A stretch of 64,000 nt of DNA. It comes from an uncultured Bacilli bacterium. GTDB taxonomy: Bacteria > Bacillota_I > Bacilli_A > RF39 > UBA660. The stretch's first letter is position 1. The number at the start of each line of letters is the position of its first letter. The position numbers and the translations under genes were made by a program. The notes below the pieces were generated by a model. That model saw only the letters and a list, made by a program, of their open reading frames with translations, had not been told where the DNA came from and made no database searches. The DNA lies in contig CAKPHU010000002.1 in the NCBI GenBank assembly GCA_934162125.1, positions 62,001-126,000 of the forward strand, in the 5' to 3' direction. This document shows positions 1 to 8,028 of this stretch, one piece after another.

Positions 1-298
1 GTTTATTCATAAACATTTCTACATTACCGCTCTTAACCTCAGTCATTATAATATTATCTAATCTTCTAATATTTAAAATCATTATGCAAAAGTACATGAA
101 CATACTCCACATTGTTGTCTTATAATCTACACCATTAATGCTTCCACCATTTAATTTAAAAATATAGGCATATAACAAGAATACAATTAAACATCTAGAA
201 ACCATATTAAAAATATCTAACATCAAATTAGTTCTATCTTGCATCTGATTTTTCATAAAGATTTTTATGACAGTAAAAGCAAACTTAATTTTTTTCAT
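1..298 (-). CDS. ABC-2 type transporter permease, partial (C-terminal part beyond window edge)
   Basis: The frame is open from an ATG at 298 down to base 1, about 99 codons, so only the N-terminal part is present. It starts with a Lys-rich cytoplasmic segment, followed by a hydrophobic helix (residues about 33-48). The start has a good Shine-Dalgarno (AAGGAG) and overlaps the end of the upstream ATPase gene by 14 bp, so the two are translationally coupled. The paired ATPase belongs to the COG4586-like group, whose partners are ABC-2 permeases of the COG4587/COG3694 type. The permease assignment is inferred from this pairing and from the membrane topology. The substrate is unknown. Confidence 0.7.
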   Translation of the reverse strand, partial: MKKIKFAFTVIKIFMKNQMQDRTNLMLDIFNMVSRCLIVFLLYAYIFKLNGGSINGVDYKTTMWSMFMYFCIMILNIRRLDNIIMTEVKSGNVEMFMNK

Positions 299-1265
299 AT
301 ATACTCCTTATGATATTTTCAAGAGACTCATTATCTATATTAATATCATCAATTTCAAATTTTTTAATTAATTCCTGTAAAGCTTTTTGTGTATGGATCT
401 TATCTGTATTAACATTTACAATTATCTGATTCTTACTTTTCTTAATGTATGACATACCTTCAGGCAATTCTGGAAACTCCACAAACTCAACATTAGGAGT
501 GATAATTATATTTTTATTTTTAGCATAATCATTAATTAACTTTTTAGTAGATGTATCAATAATTATCTTTCCATGATTTATTATTACACATCTCTCACAT
601 ATACTTTGAATATCTTCTGTATCATGACTTGTTAAAAAGATCGTTACTTTTTCTTCTTTATTTATCTTTAATAATAAATCTCTTAAACTCTTCTTAGAAA
701 CAACATCTAATCCGATAGTTGGTTCATCTAAAAATATAATTCTTGGACTATGAATTAATGAAGTAGCAATTTCAGCCCTCATTCTTTGGCCCAATGATAA
801 TTTTCTAACAGGTTGTTTAATAAATTCTTTCAAATCAAATAATTCAGATAATTCCGCTATTCTCTTCTTTATTGACTCTTCATCCATATCATACATAGCT
901 CCAAACATTTCCATACTTTCTGTTAATGGTAAGTTTGGTAACAATTGACTTCTTTGTCCAAAGACAGTACCAATTTTAAAAGCTAATTCATTTCTATCCT
1001 TTATTGGTGTTAAACCACATATTTTGATATCGCCACTTGTTGGATACAAAATACCAGTCAACATTTTTATAGTAGTAGATTTACCTGCCCCATTAGGTCC
1101 AATAAAAGCCACAGTCTCTCCTTCTTCAACAGAAAAAGAAATATTATTTACTGCTTTAACTACTTTTTCTTTTTCATTAAATAAATTATATATAAAGCCT
1201 TTCTTCTCATCTTTAACTTTATATTTATATTCTTTACTTAATTTATTAACTTCTATTATTTTCAT
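285..1265 (-). CDS. ABC transporter ATP-binding protein (ABC-2 / NatA-like, COG4586 type)
   Basis: This is a cytoplasmic ATPase subunit that powers an ABC-2 exporter together with the following permease. Visible motifs are Walker A (GPNGAGKST), Q-loop region (FGQRSQL), signature [10 protein letters not shown], Walker B (IIFLDEP) and the switch His (TSHD). The FGQRSQL and [10 protein letters not shown] forms and the N-terminal KEYKYK segment are typical of the COG4586 subgroup. A C-terminal domain of about 90 residues follows the nucleotide-binding domain. The frame is open 23 codons further upstream, but the ATG at 1265 begins the canonical ABC N-terminus and follows a GTGAG Shine-Dalgarno. 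A promoter sits immediately upstream (1287-1315), just after the terminator of the preceding gene. Confidence 0.92.
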   Translation of the reverse strand: MKIIEVNKLSKEYKYKVKDEKKGFIYNLFNEKEKVVKAVNNISFSVEEGETVAFIGPNGAGKSTTIKMLTGILYPTSGDIKICGLTPIKDRNELAFKIGTVFGQRSQLLPNLPLTESMEMFGAMYDMDEESIKKRIAELSELFDLKEFIKQPVRKLSLGQRMRAEIATSLIHSPRIIFLDEPTIGLDVVSKKSLRDLLLKINKEEKVTIFLTSHDTEDIQSICERCVIINHGKIIIDTSTKKLINDYAKNKNIIITPNVEFVEFPELPEGMSYIKKSKNQIIVNVNTDKIHTQKALQELIKKFEIDDINIDNESLENIIRSIYEKN

Positions 1266-1286
1266 ACTCTCACATCCACTAAAAAG

Positions 1287-1315
1287 ATTATATAGTAAAA
1301 AGTAAATTATTTCTA
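1287..1315 (-). promoter_or_regulatory. Putative sigma-A promoter of the ABC transporter operon
   Basis: On the minus strand the -35 is TAGAAA (1310-1315) and the -10 is TATAAT (1287-1292), with a 17-base spacer. It lies between the terminator of the upstream gene and the ATPase start. Confidence 0.55.
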
Positions 1316-1316
1316 C

Positions 1317-1348
1317 AAAAAAATAGTTAGTCATGCATTAACTAACTA
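1317..1348 (-). terminator. Intrinsic terminator of the YHYH-protein gene
   Basis: An 8-bp inverted repeat, TAGTTAGT / ACTAACTA (1324-1331 and 1341-1348), is followed on the minus strand by seven T (1323-1317). Confidence 0.8.
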
Positions 1349-1420
1349 TAAATTATCTATCTGTCATCACTACTGTATGTCTGTTTTTAAAATTTTTTTG
1401 TAGTTTGACAATCTTTAAAA

Positions 1421-2281
1421 TTACCTTTTCTGTCGCTTTTTAGCAAAGCAGTAAGCTCCATAACCAGCACAACCCATTGTAGCAAAGCCCAATACTGACC
1501 CCAATGCTTCATCTGTTTTTGTGTATTTATTAACTTTTAATTCATATTTTGCTTCTGTACCATCTTCTGCAATTACTGTAAAAGTCACAAGATTTTCGCC
1601 AGACTTTAAATCTTTATCCCCATCCACTACAACGTTTGAATTCTTGTCTTCTAATTCATACTTATAATTTAAATTCTTTGTATCAGAAGAAACATCAATA
1701 TCCGCTTTTCCGAGAGTAAAATTTATTTCATCGTCATCAACAACTATCTTTATATTTGTATTACTACTTAGTTTTTCTCTATTAACTACTAGCTTATAAT
1801 TTTTCACATCACCATTTTCAGCTGTAACTTTTATATTAATAATATTAACTCCTACCTTTAAAGACTGATCATCAATATTATAACTTGCCCTACTATCATT
1901 AGTTTCTACTAAAATATCTATTTTCTCATTTTTAGTCTTATAGTTCATTTGATTAGATATTTCAATATTTTCTCCATCAACAGTGACAGTTTTTAAAGTA
2001 TTATCACTACTCTTAGGAGTAGAAATAGTAAAATCACCATCAGAAGATGAATCATCACTAAGCAAATTACCATCAGAATTAAAAGTTTGTCCTCTTGAAT
2101 TTGTATAAGTATTTCCATTATGGCAATGATATTCGCCAGTATCTAATCCCCATTTTGCACAATTAGTATTACACTTATGGCAACCATTACTATCAGTTCT
2201 TCCAGGATGAGCTAAAACTGCATTAGGATTAAATAAAATTACACCACAAAAAATAAATACAATTATTGCTCTTTTTTTCAT
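1421..2281 (-). CDS. Secreted, membrane-anchored YHYH-domain protein with cadherin-like beta-sandwich repeats
   Basis: A surface protein of about 286 residues. An N-terminal signal peptide ends near residue 24 (AVLA/HPG). Next is a small His/Cys-rich YHYH-type domain (HPGRTDSNGCHKC ... YHCHNG), then a Ser/Asp linker. Two repeats follow that look like the cadherin-like beta-sandwich family; each ends in a segment like NGDVKNYKLVV or DGTEAKYELKV. A C-terminal transmembrane helix ends in basic residues (KKRQKR). The His/Cys cluster could bind metal, but no activity can be assigned. The frame extends to a GTG at 2296, but that GTG is part of the Shine-Dalgarno GTGAGG, so the start is the ATG at 2281. 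The gene has its own terminator. Confidence 0.8.
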   Translation of the reverse strand: MKKRAIIVFIFCGVILFNPNAVLAHPGRTDSNGCHKCNTNCAKWGLDTGEYHCHNGNTYTNSRGQTFNSDGNLLSDDSSSDGDFTISTPKSSDNTLKTVTVDGENIEISNQMNYKTKNEKIDILVETNDSRASYNIDDQSLKVGVNIINIKVTAENGDVKNYKLVVNREKLSSNTNIKIVVDDDEINFTLGKADIDVSSDTKNLNYKYELEDKNSNVVVDGDKDLKSGENLVTFTVIAEDGTEAKYELKVNKYTKTDEALGSVLGFATMGCAGYGAYCFAKKRQKR

Positions 2282-2299
2282 AAATATATACCTCACTAT

Positions 2300-2451
2300 T
2301 ATTTAAATAAATCAAGCTTTCTACGATATTAATTTTTATAAAAAATAGTCAATAACAAGCTTAAATAAATTGAGTATAAAATATTATATACTTTTTTTAA
2401 TTATACTATATTTTAAATATTAGTTGGATAATTATTTTCTCCTAAAATAAC
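2300..2451. other. AT-rich intergenic stretch with no recognisable gene
   Basis: This lies between the YHYH-protein gene and the structured RNA below. I looked for a small plus-strand ORF with a Shine-Dalgarno (as at the 24.2 kb locus) and found no usable ATG. It presumably holds the minus-strand promoter of the YHYH gene. Confidence 0.5.
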
Positions 2452-2565
2452 AAAAGGCATCTGATTTCACAACTATGTGACTTCAGATGCCATACCCATT
2501 ATAAGGAAATGCATTTGATTAACCACAATCAAATGTATCCTATTTTATGCAAGTTTCCTTGACAT
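2452..2565 (-). ncRNA. Candidate small structured RNA, related to the antitoxin RNA at 24.4 kb
   Basis: The minus strand carries a TATCAT -10 (2570-2575; weak -35). A predicted transcript of about 110 bases follows, starting near 2565. It contains AAGGAAACTT, then CATAAAA-AGGA-ACA, then a 9-bp hairpin (2512-2520 with 2527-2535). It ends in a strong terminator: a 9-bp stem 2456-2464/2483-2491 with an internal TCACA/TGTGA stem and TTTT. The order TATCATG, AAGGAAACTT, CATAAAA, AGGA-ACA, TT-ATT, GGTTAA matches the antisense RNA of the toxin locus near 24.4 kb. No toxin ORF is present opposite it. It may be an orphan antitoxin or a regulatory RNA. Existence and boundaries are inference. Confidence 0.55.
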
Positions 2566-2580
2566 ATCCATGATAACATA

Positions 2581-2606
2581 AAAATGGCTTGTTAAAAAGC
2601 CATTTT
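2581..2606. terminator. Bidirectional-looking hairpin between tRNA-Thr and the small RNA
   Basis: A 10-bp stem, AAAATGGCTT (2581-2590) with AAGCCATTTT (2597-2606), has a 6-base loop. T runs flank it on the minus strand. It probably ends the tRNA-Thr transcript. The arm also lies near the -35 region of the small RNA. Confidence 0.6.
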
Positions 2607-2642
2607 AAATTTTTTCTCGAAAAGCTCGAGTTAATATCAATC

Positions 2643-2716
2643 TGGTGCCGATAGCAAGAATTGAACTTGCCGCTGATCCTTACCAAGGACCTGTATTGCC
2701 ACTATACTATATCGGC
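2643..2716 (-). tRNA. tRNA-Thr (anticodon GGT), CCA encoded
   Basis: Acceptor stem GCCGATA/TATCGGC, discriminator A and encoded CCA. The anticodon stem is GGTCC/GGATC with loop TTGGTAA, giving anticodon GGT (Thr, codon ACC/ACU). The T arm is GCAAG/CTTGC with TTCAATT in the loop. The D arm is short (GTAT..TAC) and resembles that of Gly/Gln tRNAs, but the anticodon loop is unambiguous. Confidence 0.9.
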
Positions 2717-2733
2717 CTATCAAAATAATAACA

Positions 2734-2766
2734 TAAAAAAAGTACTAATTCAATCAAATTAGTACT
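2734..2766 (-). terminator. Intrinsic terminator of the 2775-3485 gene
   Basis: A 10-bp stem AGTACTAATT/AATTAGTACT (2741-2750, 2757-2766) is followed on the minus strand by a run of T (2740-2734). Confidence 0.85.
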
Positions 2767-2774
2767 TCTTAATT

Positions 2775-3485
2775 CTATCTTTTTCTCTTAATAAATACTG
2801 GTGACTTTTCAAGTTGATAAGGAACATCATAGCTTGATATTTCACTACTTTCAGGTAAATCCAAAGGATCAAAATCAAAATTTGAAACATAAGCCGAACG
2901 CAATTGACTTCCACCTTCATAATTATGTGTCAAAAGTAATATTCCTTGTTTCTCCTTAAAAGTTACACTAGCCCTATAAACATCAGGAAACCCTGCCATT
3001 GATTCATCTTTAAGATAAGAATAATCGATATCACCATCACTATAACATTTAAATACTTCCGCTATTTGACCTTTTTTGTAGTAAACCTGGCTATCAAAAA
3101 CAAATTTTCTAACCGTTGAAGGAAATACCTTGATACCACTCACTTTAAAATCCTCTAAAAATCTAGCATTTTCCAAATAAGTGTCAACTTGACTTTGATC
3201 TAGATCTGCAAGAAACTCTCTAAAAAATGGATCATGTAAAAAAGTAGGCAAATTAACTCTATCAACTGTCTTTAAAAACTCCACTACTGGTTTATATTTT
3301 TTTACTAAAGAAAGTGTTGGATGAACACCATCCATTACTGCCATCTGAATCAAATTAGCTTCTTCTAATTGTTTCATATCGCAATAAAAATCAAGTAATG
3401 GTTCAACTCCTTCTCTTTGAATAAATTCAAATAATTTACGATACTCTCTACTTTGTAAATATTCTTCATTAATTTTAATTTTCAT
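2775..3485 (-). CDS. Hypothetical cytoplasmic protein (236 aa), family not recognised
   Basis: A soluble protein without signal peptide or membrane helix. The first half is predicted to be helical and acidic (for example EFIQREGVEPLLDFYCDMKQLEEAN). The second half is mixed, with beta-rich-looking segments (YRASVTFKEKQGILLLTHNY), and the C-terminus is very basic (FIKRKR). I see no catalytic motif. The start has a clear GGGGAGAGG Shine-Dalgarno. It is a single-gene unit between two tRNA genes with its own terminator. No function is proposed. Confidence 0.75.
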   Translation of the reverse strand: MKIKINEEYLQSREYRKLFEFIQREGVEPLLDFYCDMKQLEEANLIQMAVMDGVHPTLSLVKKYKPVVEFLKTVDRVNLPTFLHDPFFREFLADLDQSQVDTYLENARFLEDFKVSGIKVFPSTVRKFVFDSQVYYKKGQIAEVFKCYSDGDIDYSYLKDESMAGFPDVYRASVTFKEKQGILLLTHNYEGGSQLRSAYVSNFDFDPLDLPESSEISSYDVPYQLEKSPVFIKRKR

Positions 3486-3622
3486 ATACCTCTCCCCATG
3501 TAACTTTATATACTAATATATTTCTATGAAAATATCAATAAAAAAGATCTAATGTCTCCACTAAATCTTCATACTTTATACAATTTCATCATCCAAAACA
3601 CATATTAATAAATTATTCAATC

Positions 3623-3697
3623 TGGTGTTCAAGGCGAGAATCGAACTCGCATCTTTTCCGTCGGAGGGAAACATTCTATCCATTAGACTACTCGAAC
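3623..3697 (-). tRNA. tRNA-Arg (anticodon CCG), CCA encoded
   Basis: Acceptor stem GTTCGAG/CTTGAAC, discriminator A and CCA. The anticodon stem TTTCC/GGAAA encloses loop CTCCGAC, giving anticodon CCG (Arg, codon CGG). The T arm is GCGAG/CTCGC with TTCGATT. The D arm (GTCTAATGGATAGAAT) has the form common in Arg tRNAs of low-GC Gram-positives. Confidence 0.9.
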
Positions 3698-3706
3698 AAA
3701 GAGAAC

Positions 3707-4204
3707 TTATGATGCTTCTTCATCCTCACAAGTTACCCCTAACTTCTTTGCAAAGTTAAGCCATGTTGAAAGTTTAACCTTACCATTCTCAAAGATATTA
3801 TCCTCTTCTCCTTCAATCTCTATAATCTTAGAAATATCCGTCTTTACATAATTGATTTCTGTATCACAAATAACAGAATTATCATCTCTAATTACTTGAT
3901 TATCATAATAATCAATACCTTCATACTGACTATAAATCTTTTTCCAAGCTTCTTCATATGTATCTAATAAGCTTTGATCATCAGAAGTAATACCTTCCAA
4001 AGACTTAATAATTGTTACATAATCACCTTCATAATAGATGTCATAACTCATAAGCATTGTTGCGTCCTCTACTTCAGCTTGACGGCTACAATGTTTAACT
4101 CCACTAGCAGAAGCCTCTGTACCAGCTAAACACCCCGTACAAAGAAAAACAAAAGCCAAAATAAAAGTTAAAAATCCAATTCTACTCATCGCCTTTTTCA
4201 TCAT
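3707..4204 (-). CDS. Putative lipoprotein of unknown function (165 aa)
   Basis: An N-terminal signal sequence (MMKKAMSRIG then about 14 hydrophobic residues) ends in FLCTGC, a lipobox-like site. Cleavage would leave a lipid-modified Cys near residue 25. The mature part is acidic and contains three further Cys. No domain is recognised. The start overlaps the end of the DUF1003 gene by 23 bp, so the two are co-translated. An in-frame ATG five codons downstream is an alternative start. The envelope location is inferred from the lipobox. Confidence 0.75.
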   Translation of the reverse strand: MMKKAMSRIGFLTFILAFVFLCTGCLAGTEASASGVKHCSRQAEVEDATMLMSYDIYYEGDYVTIIKSLEGITSDDQSLLDTYEEAWKKIYSQYEGIDYYDNQVIRDDNSVICDTEINYVKTDISKIIEIEGEEDNIFENGKVKLSTWLNFAKKLGVTCEDEEAS

Positions 4205-4712
4205 CGTCTTCCTCCAACATACGAATTAATTTTCTTTGTGTTTTTAATATTTCTTCCATATGTTCATATAGTGTTTCCAATATAAGTTCACTCTTTAAAT
4301 CAATACGATAGTCATTCTGGTTACGCAAACTATCTTTTTTAGCTTGTCTATTTTGACTCATCATAATAATAGGAGCTTGAATTGCCGCAATACAAGATAA
4401 AACCAAATTTAGTAAAGTATAAGGAAATGGATCAATTTTAATATCACCTATAAAAACAACTGTATTTAAAATTATCCAAGCAATTAAGAAACCAATAAAA
4501 ATAAAGATAAAAGGCCATGAACCAGCAACTTCACTAACTTTATCTGCTAACTTGTCCCCAAGTGTCATCTTAGCTTCTTCTTGTTTATCAATATCTATCG
4601 CAATAGTTTGCTCTATAAGTAAATCAAGTAACTCCTCCTCATCTTGTTCTCCTAATTCATCCTTTTTTAATAATAATTTAACAATATCTTTCTTAGATTT
4701 TCTCTTTTCCAT
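4182..4712 (-). CDS. DUF1003 family membrane protein
   Basis: A 176-residue protein with an acidic N-terminal helix, a short conserved segment (GDKLADKVSEVAGSWPF) and two transmembrane helices (about 70-90 and 100-122). The characteristic stretch APIIMMSQNRQAKKD.R...DY follows, then a C-terminal coiled-coil-like tail (ETLYEHMEEILKTQRKLIRMLEE). This order is diagnostic of DUF1003, a widely distributed inner-membrane family without an established function. The GAGG Shine-Dalgarno supports the start. It is followed by an overlapping lipoprotein gene. Confidence 0.88.
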   Translation of the reverse strand: MEKRKSKKDIVKLLLKKDELGEQDEEELLDLLIEQTIAIDIDKQEEAKMTLGDKLADKVSEVAGSWPFIFIFIGFLIAWIILNTVVFIGDIKIDPFPYTLLNLVLSCIAAIQAPIIMMSQNRQAKKDSLRNQNDYRIDLKSELILETLYEHMEEILKTQRKLIRMLEEDDDEKGDE

Positions 4713-4762
4713 AAATCCTCACCATAAAAATTATACCACATCAAATAAAAGAAAAATAGACT

Positions 4763-4784
4763 AAAAAAAAAGAAGCTAAGCTTC
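4763..4784 (-). terminator. Intrinsic terminator overlapping the esterase-like gene's stop codon
   Basis: The near-perfect hairpin GAAGCTAAGCTTC (4772-4784) is followed on the minus strand by nine T (4771-4763). The stop codon at 4776-4778 lies inside the stem. Confidence 0.75.
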
Positions 4785-5621
4785 CTCTTTATCTAAAAAA
4801 TCTAAAATAGTTCTAAAAACTTCTTCATTAGCTTCAAAATCTGCACTATTTAAAAAGCCATGTCCAATAAAATCAATAACAGCCAACTCACTATCTTCAT
4901 GTTCATGTTCTTGATAAAAAGTCACAACTTCTTCCTCTATTGGATCTGCTTTTCCTACCATAAGCAAACTATTTACTAACTTATAATTCTTATCAAGAGA
5001 AGGAAAAACTAAACTGTTCTTATAATCTTTCTTGTATCTTAAACACTTCTTAAAATAATCTCTTATATTATGTAAAACTAATAAATCAAAATCACTATCC
5101 TTAAGAAGTTCATCATCCGTAAAATAAGCACCTGTAAGTAAAGGATATAAATATACCCTCTTAACCTCTTTTTCACAATTAATGCCCATCAAAATATTAG
5201 CACCTACATCGTCACCCATCAAAGAAATATCATCAAGAAGTATTCCATTACTAGTAAGTTCTCTTATCAAAAAATTAACTACGGCATTAACTTCTTTCTG
5301 CATATCCAAATAAAATCTTTCTTGATAATCCACCGCAATAACAAGTCTTCCTGTTCTAGAAGCAATCATCTTACATACTTCTGCATACTTAAAATTGCAT
5401 TCTGTAATACTTGAACTACCATGGACATAGATCATGATTTTCTTTAAAACAAAACCCTTTTCTGGATAAAAGACTCTAACTGGTGCTAGATCCTCATTTA
5501 AGATAATTTTATAATTAGATACATTTCTCTTTGATATTGTTGGATGCATTATCTCATAAACATTACGATATAATTTATCTATCACTGTATTATCAAAGCA
5601 ATCATTAATATTACTACTCAT
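4776..5621 (-). CDS. Alpha/beta-hydrolase (HSL/esterase-like) with Asp at the nucleophile position
   Basis: A 281-residue cytoplasmic protein. It shows the oxyanion segment IYVHGSS (H67-G68), a nucleophile elbow GDDVG (136-140), a candidate acid D226 in VGKADP and the triad His H254 in IGHGF. This is the layout of the alpha/beta-hydrolase-3 (hormone-sensitive-lipase-like) family, whose elbow is normally GDSAG. Here the Ser is Asp138. It may be inactive, have a scaffold or regulatory role, or use Asp as in dehalogenases and epoxide hydrolases. It lies downstream of the acyltransferase/acyl-CoA synthetase operon, which suggests a lipid-related role (inference). Confidence 0.75.
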   Translation of the reverse strand: MSSNINDCFDNTVIDKLYRNVYEIMHPTISKRNVSNYKIILNEDLAPVRVFYPEKGFVLKKIMIYVHGSSSITECNFKYAEVCKMIASRTGRLVIAVDYQERFYLDMQKEVNAVVNFLIRELTSNGILLDDISLMGDDVGANILMGINCEKEVKRVYLYPLLTGAYFTDDELLKDSDFDLLVLHNIRDYFKKCLRYKKDYKNSLVFPSLDKNYKLVNSLLMVGKADPIEEEVVTFYQEHEHEDSELAVIDFIGHGFLNSADFEANEEVFRTILDFLDKEEA

Positions 5622-5687
5622 AGTATCACCAATTATATAATACCATGAAAAAGCTTTTTAATTCTTTCAAATTATAGGTACTTGACA

Positions 5688-6284
5688 CTATTTACCATTT
5701 TTAGAAGCACTTTCTTTAATTAATTTAGTAACTTCGGAAACTAACTTTTCATTAGCTTTCTCTAAATCATCATCTGCCTTAAATGGTTTTCCAATTCTAA
5801 TTACTAAATTACGACTTCTAAATTTATAATCTCCATATATTCCAAAAGGTACAATCAAAGCATCTGTTTTATGAGCCATTGATACACAGCCAAACTTAAA
5901 TGGCAACAACAAATCCTCTGTTCTATTTCTAGTTCCCTCTGGAAAAATACCTAAAGCCTGTCCATTTTTTAAAACCTCTAAAGCTGAATCAACCGCTGCT
6001 TTATCCTTTTTATCTCTATCAACAGGAATGCATCCCGCCATATTAAAGAACCAAGCAAAAGGTCCCTTCCAATATTCACATTTTGCCATATAATGAATAG
6101 GTCTCTTCGTAGATATAATAATCATACATTGATCCATCAAATGTTTATGATTACCTGCTACTATTATTGCTCCACTCTCAGGAATATTTTCCTTTCCAAT
6201 TATTGTTGGATTATACCATAGATTGAAAAAAGGTGACAAAATGCCTCTCAAAAAACGAAAACCACCCATTTTTTCTTTACTCAT
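5688..6284 (-). CDS. plsC: 1-acyl-sn-glycerol-3-phosphate acyltransferase (PlsC family), copy 1
   Basis: PlsC-family enzymes acylate lysophosphatidic acid to phosphatidic acid at the membrane. The HX4D catalytic motif is present as NHKHLMD (H46, D51), and the substrate-binding motif is FPEGTRNR (E116). The length of 198 residues is normal. The start overlaps the acyl-CoA synthetase stop by 8 bp. A second, divergent PlsC paralogue lies on the other side of the synthetase, so the three genes form one overlapping operon. Which paralogue is the housekeeping LPA acyltransferase cannot be told from sequence alone. Confidence 0.88.
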   Translation of the reverse strand: MSKEKMGGFRFLRGILSPFFNLWYNPTIIGKENIPESGAIIVAGNHKHLMDQCMIIISTKRPIHYMAKCEYWKGPFAWFFNMAGCIPVDRDKKDKAAVDSALEVLKNGQALGIFPEGTRNRTEDLLLPFKFGCVSMAHKTDALIVPFGIYGDYKFRSRNLVIRIGKPFKADDDLEKANEKLVSEVTKLIKESASKNGK

Positions 6285-8028
6285 CTTCTACGTCAATCCT
6301 CTCATTATTTTCGCTTTCACTACGTAGTTTATTAAAGTCAACTTTACCAATTAAAGTTTTTGGCAAACTCTTTCTAAATTCAAATTCATAAGGAATTGAA
6401 TATGCTGCTAAGTTCTTTTTACAATGTTCTTTAATACTATTTTTAACTCCTAACGTTGCACTATAATCATTCTTTAAAACTATATAAGCTTTTGGCACTT
6501 CTATCTTATAAGGATGACTAATTCCTACAACAGTACAATTTAAAACAGCAGGATGTTCTTCAATTACTTCTTCTACATAGCTAGGATAAACATTATAGCC
6601 ACTACTAATAATCATTCTCTTTAGTCTTTGACGATAATAAATAATTCCTTCTTCTGTCATCATTCCAATATCCCCAGTATGAAGCCATAACAAACCATCT
6701 TTATGAATTTGTAACATCTCATTTGTTTCTTTTTCATTATCTAAATACCCCAACATAACAGTTGGACCACTTACACATATTTCTCCATCTTCTCCAAATG
6801 GAACATCTTCCTGTGTCTCAGGTTTTACAATCTTAATATAGTCTCCCGGAAAAGGAATTCCTATACTACCTTCCCTATATGCTTCTCCATTGCTAAGACA
6901 AACTGCTGCAAGAGACTCTGTCATACCAAATCCTTGACTAACCTTTATTTTTGCCCCATGCTGTTCTAAATAAAGATTAACTCTTCTTATCAAACTAGGA
7001 TTCATACTATCTCCTCCGCAGATAGCATGTTTTAACATACTTAAATCAAGTTTATCATTCTTAGTATTAATTAAAGCTTCATACAAAGTAGGAACTCCTA
7101 AAATTACATTAGGCTTATATTCTTCTAATAAAAGATCAAACTTTCTTGAATTAAATTGTGGTACCATAATAACTTCACAGCCTAAAATGAAAGGTCCAAC
7201 CATTGATACACCCAATCCAAATCCATGAAAAATAGGCATTATTGCTAAAACCTTATCACCTGGTTTTAAATCATCTAAAACTATTGTAATTTGTTTAGCT
7301 AAACTATTAAAGTTTCCATCAGAAAGAATTATTCCTTTAGGTTTACCAGTTGTTCCTCCACTATGTAAAATAGTAGCAGGATCATCTTTCTTAGTCTCCA
7401 CCAAACCACTATTTTTACTAATAAAATTAGTAAGTAAAAATTCCTTCCAACCTATTACATTTCCTAAATTTTTAATCTTACGCATCTTAGGTAAACTAAG
7501 TGTTGAAAGTGTATATCCAAGTCCCTTTACTAAAGGCATTGAATCTTTTGCTGAAACAATAATAGTTCGATAAACATTAGTCTCCTTAATAATCTTACTA
7601 ATTTTATCATAACACTTATCAATCACAATAAGCATTACACTCTTAGTAGATACTAAATACTCTTTAATTTCTTCTTCAGAAGATAAAGGATGTACCATAT
7701 TACTAATTGCCCCTATTTTATTAATAGCGTAATAACTAATAATACCTTCTGGTACATTAGGCATACAAATAGTAACTACATCACCTTTTTTTATCCCATG
7801 AAACTTTAAACAATTCGCAACCTTATCTATCTTATTAATAAATTCTTTATAAGTAATTTTTCTTCCTAAATAATTAATTGCTACTAAGTTTTCTCTTCCA
7901 ACAGAAGCCTCTATTAAAGCTTCATATATTGATTTATCTCCTACATCAAATTCTAAATCTTCCTTTTTATAAAATTTAGTCCACGGAGTCTTAAGATTTC
8001 TCATCTTAATCTTCTTTATTATGCCCAT
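6277..8028 (-). CDS. AMP-binding acyl-CoA synthetase / acyl-ACP ligase-like enzyme
   Basis: A 583-residue ANL-superfamily adenylating enzyme. The P-loop motif is LHSGGTTGKPKG, followed by QGFGMTE (A5), the hinge region WLHTGDIG...YRQRLKRMI and a C-terminal Lys in KTLIGKVD. The overall pattern fits fatty-acyl-CoA ligases, which activate a fatty acid with ATP. It is sandwiched between two PlsC acyltransferase genes with overlaps of 23 and 8 bp. This suggests that exogenous fatty acids are activated and passed to glycerolipid synthesis (inference). The start has the Shine-Dalgarno GGAGGAAG. Confidence 0.88.
   Translation of the reverse strand: MGIIKKIKMRNLKTPWTKFYKKEDLEFDVGDKSIYEALIEASVGRENLVAINYLGRKITYKEFINKIDKVANCLKFHGIKKGDVVTICMPNVPEGIISYYAINKIGAISNMVHPLSSEEEIKEYLVSTKSVMLIVIDKCYDKISKIIKETNVYRTIIVSAKDSMPLVKGLGYTLSTLSLPKMRKIKNLGNVIGWKEFLLTNFISKNSGLVETKKDDPATILHSGGTTGKPKGIILSDGNFNSLAKQITIVLDDLKPGDKVLAIMPIFHGFGLGVSMVGPFILGCEVIMVPQFNSRKFDLLLEEYKPNVILGVPTLYEALINTKNDKLDLSMLKHAICGGDSMNPSLIRRVNLYLEQHGAKIKVSQGFGMTESLAAVCLSNGEAYREGSIGIPFPGDYIKIVKPETQEDVPFGEDGEICVSGPTVMLGYLDNEKETNEMLQIHKDGLLWLHTGDIGMMTEEGIIYYRQRLKRMIISSGYNVYPSYVEEVIEEHPAVLNCTVVGISHPYKIEVPKAYIVLKNDYSATLGVKNSIKEHCKKNLAAYSIPYEFEFRKSLPKTLIGKVDFNKLRSESENNERIDVEDE

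Noticed and set aside
2300..2480. A toxin peptide ORF opposite the 2.5 kb RNA
   Set aside because: No plus-strand ATG with a Shine-Dalgarno and a hydrophobic frame exists here. The only ATG near the hairpin is followed directly by TGA.
2643..2716. tRNA-Gly because of the short D arm
   Set aside because: The anticodon loop TTGGTAA places GGT at 34-36 with T33 and A37, which is threonine.
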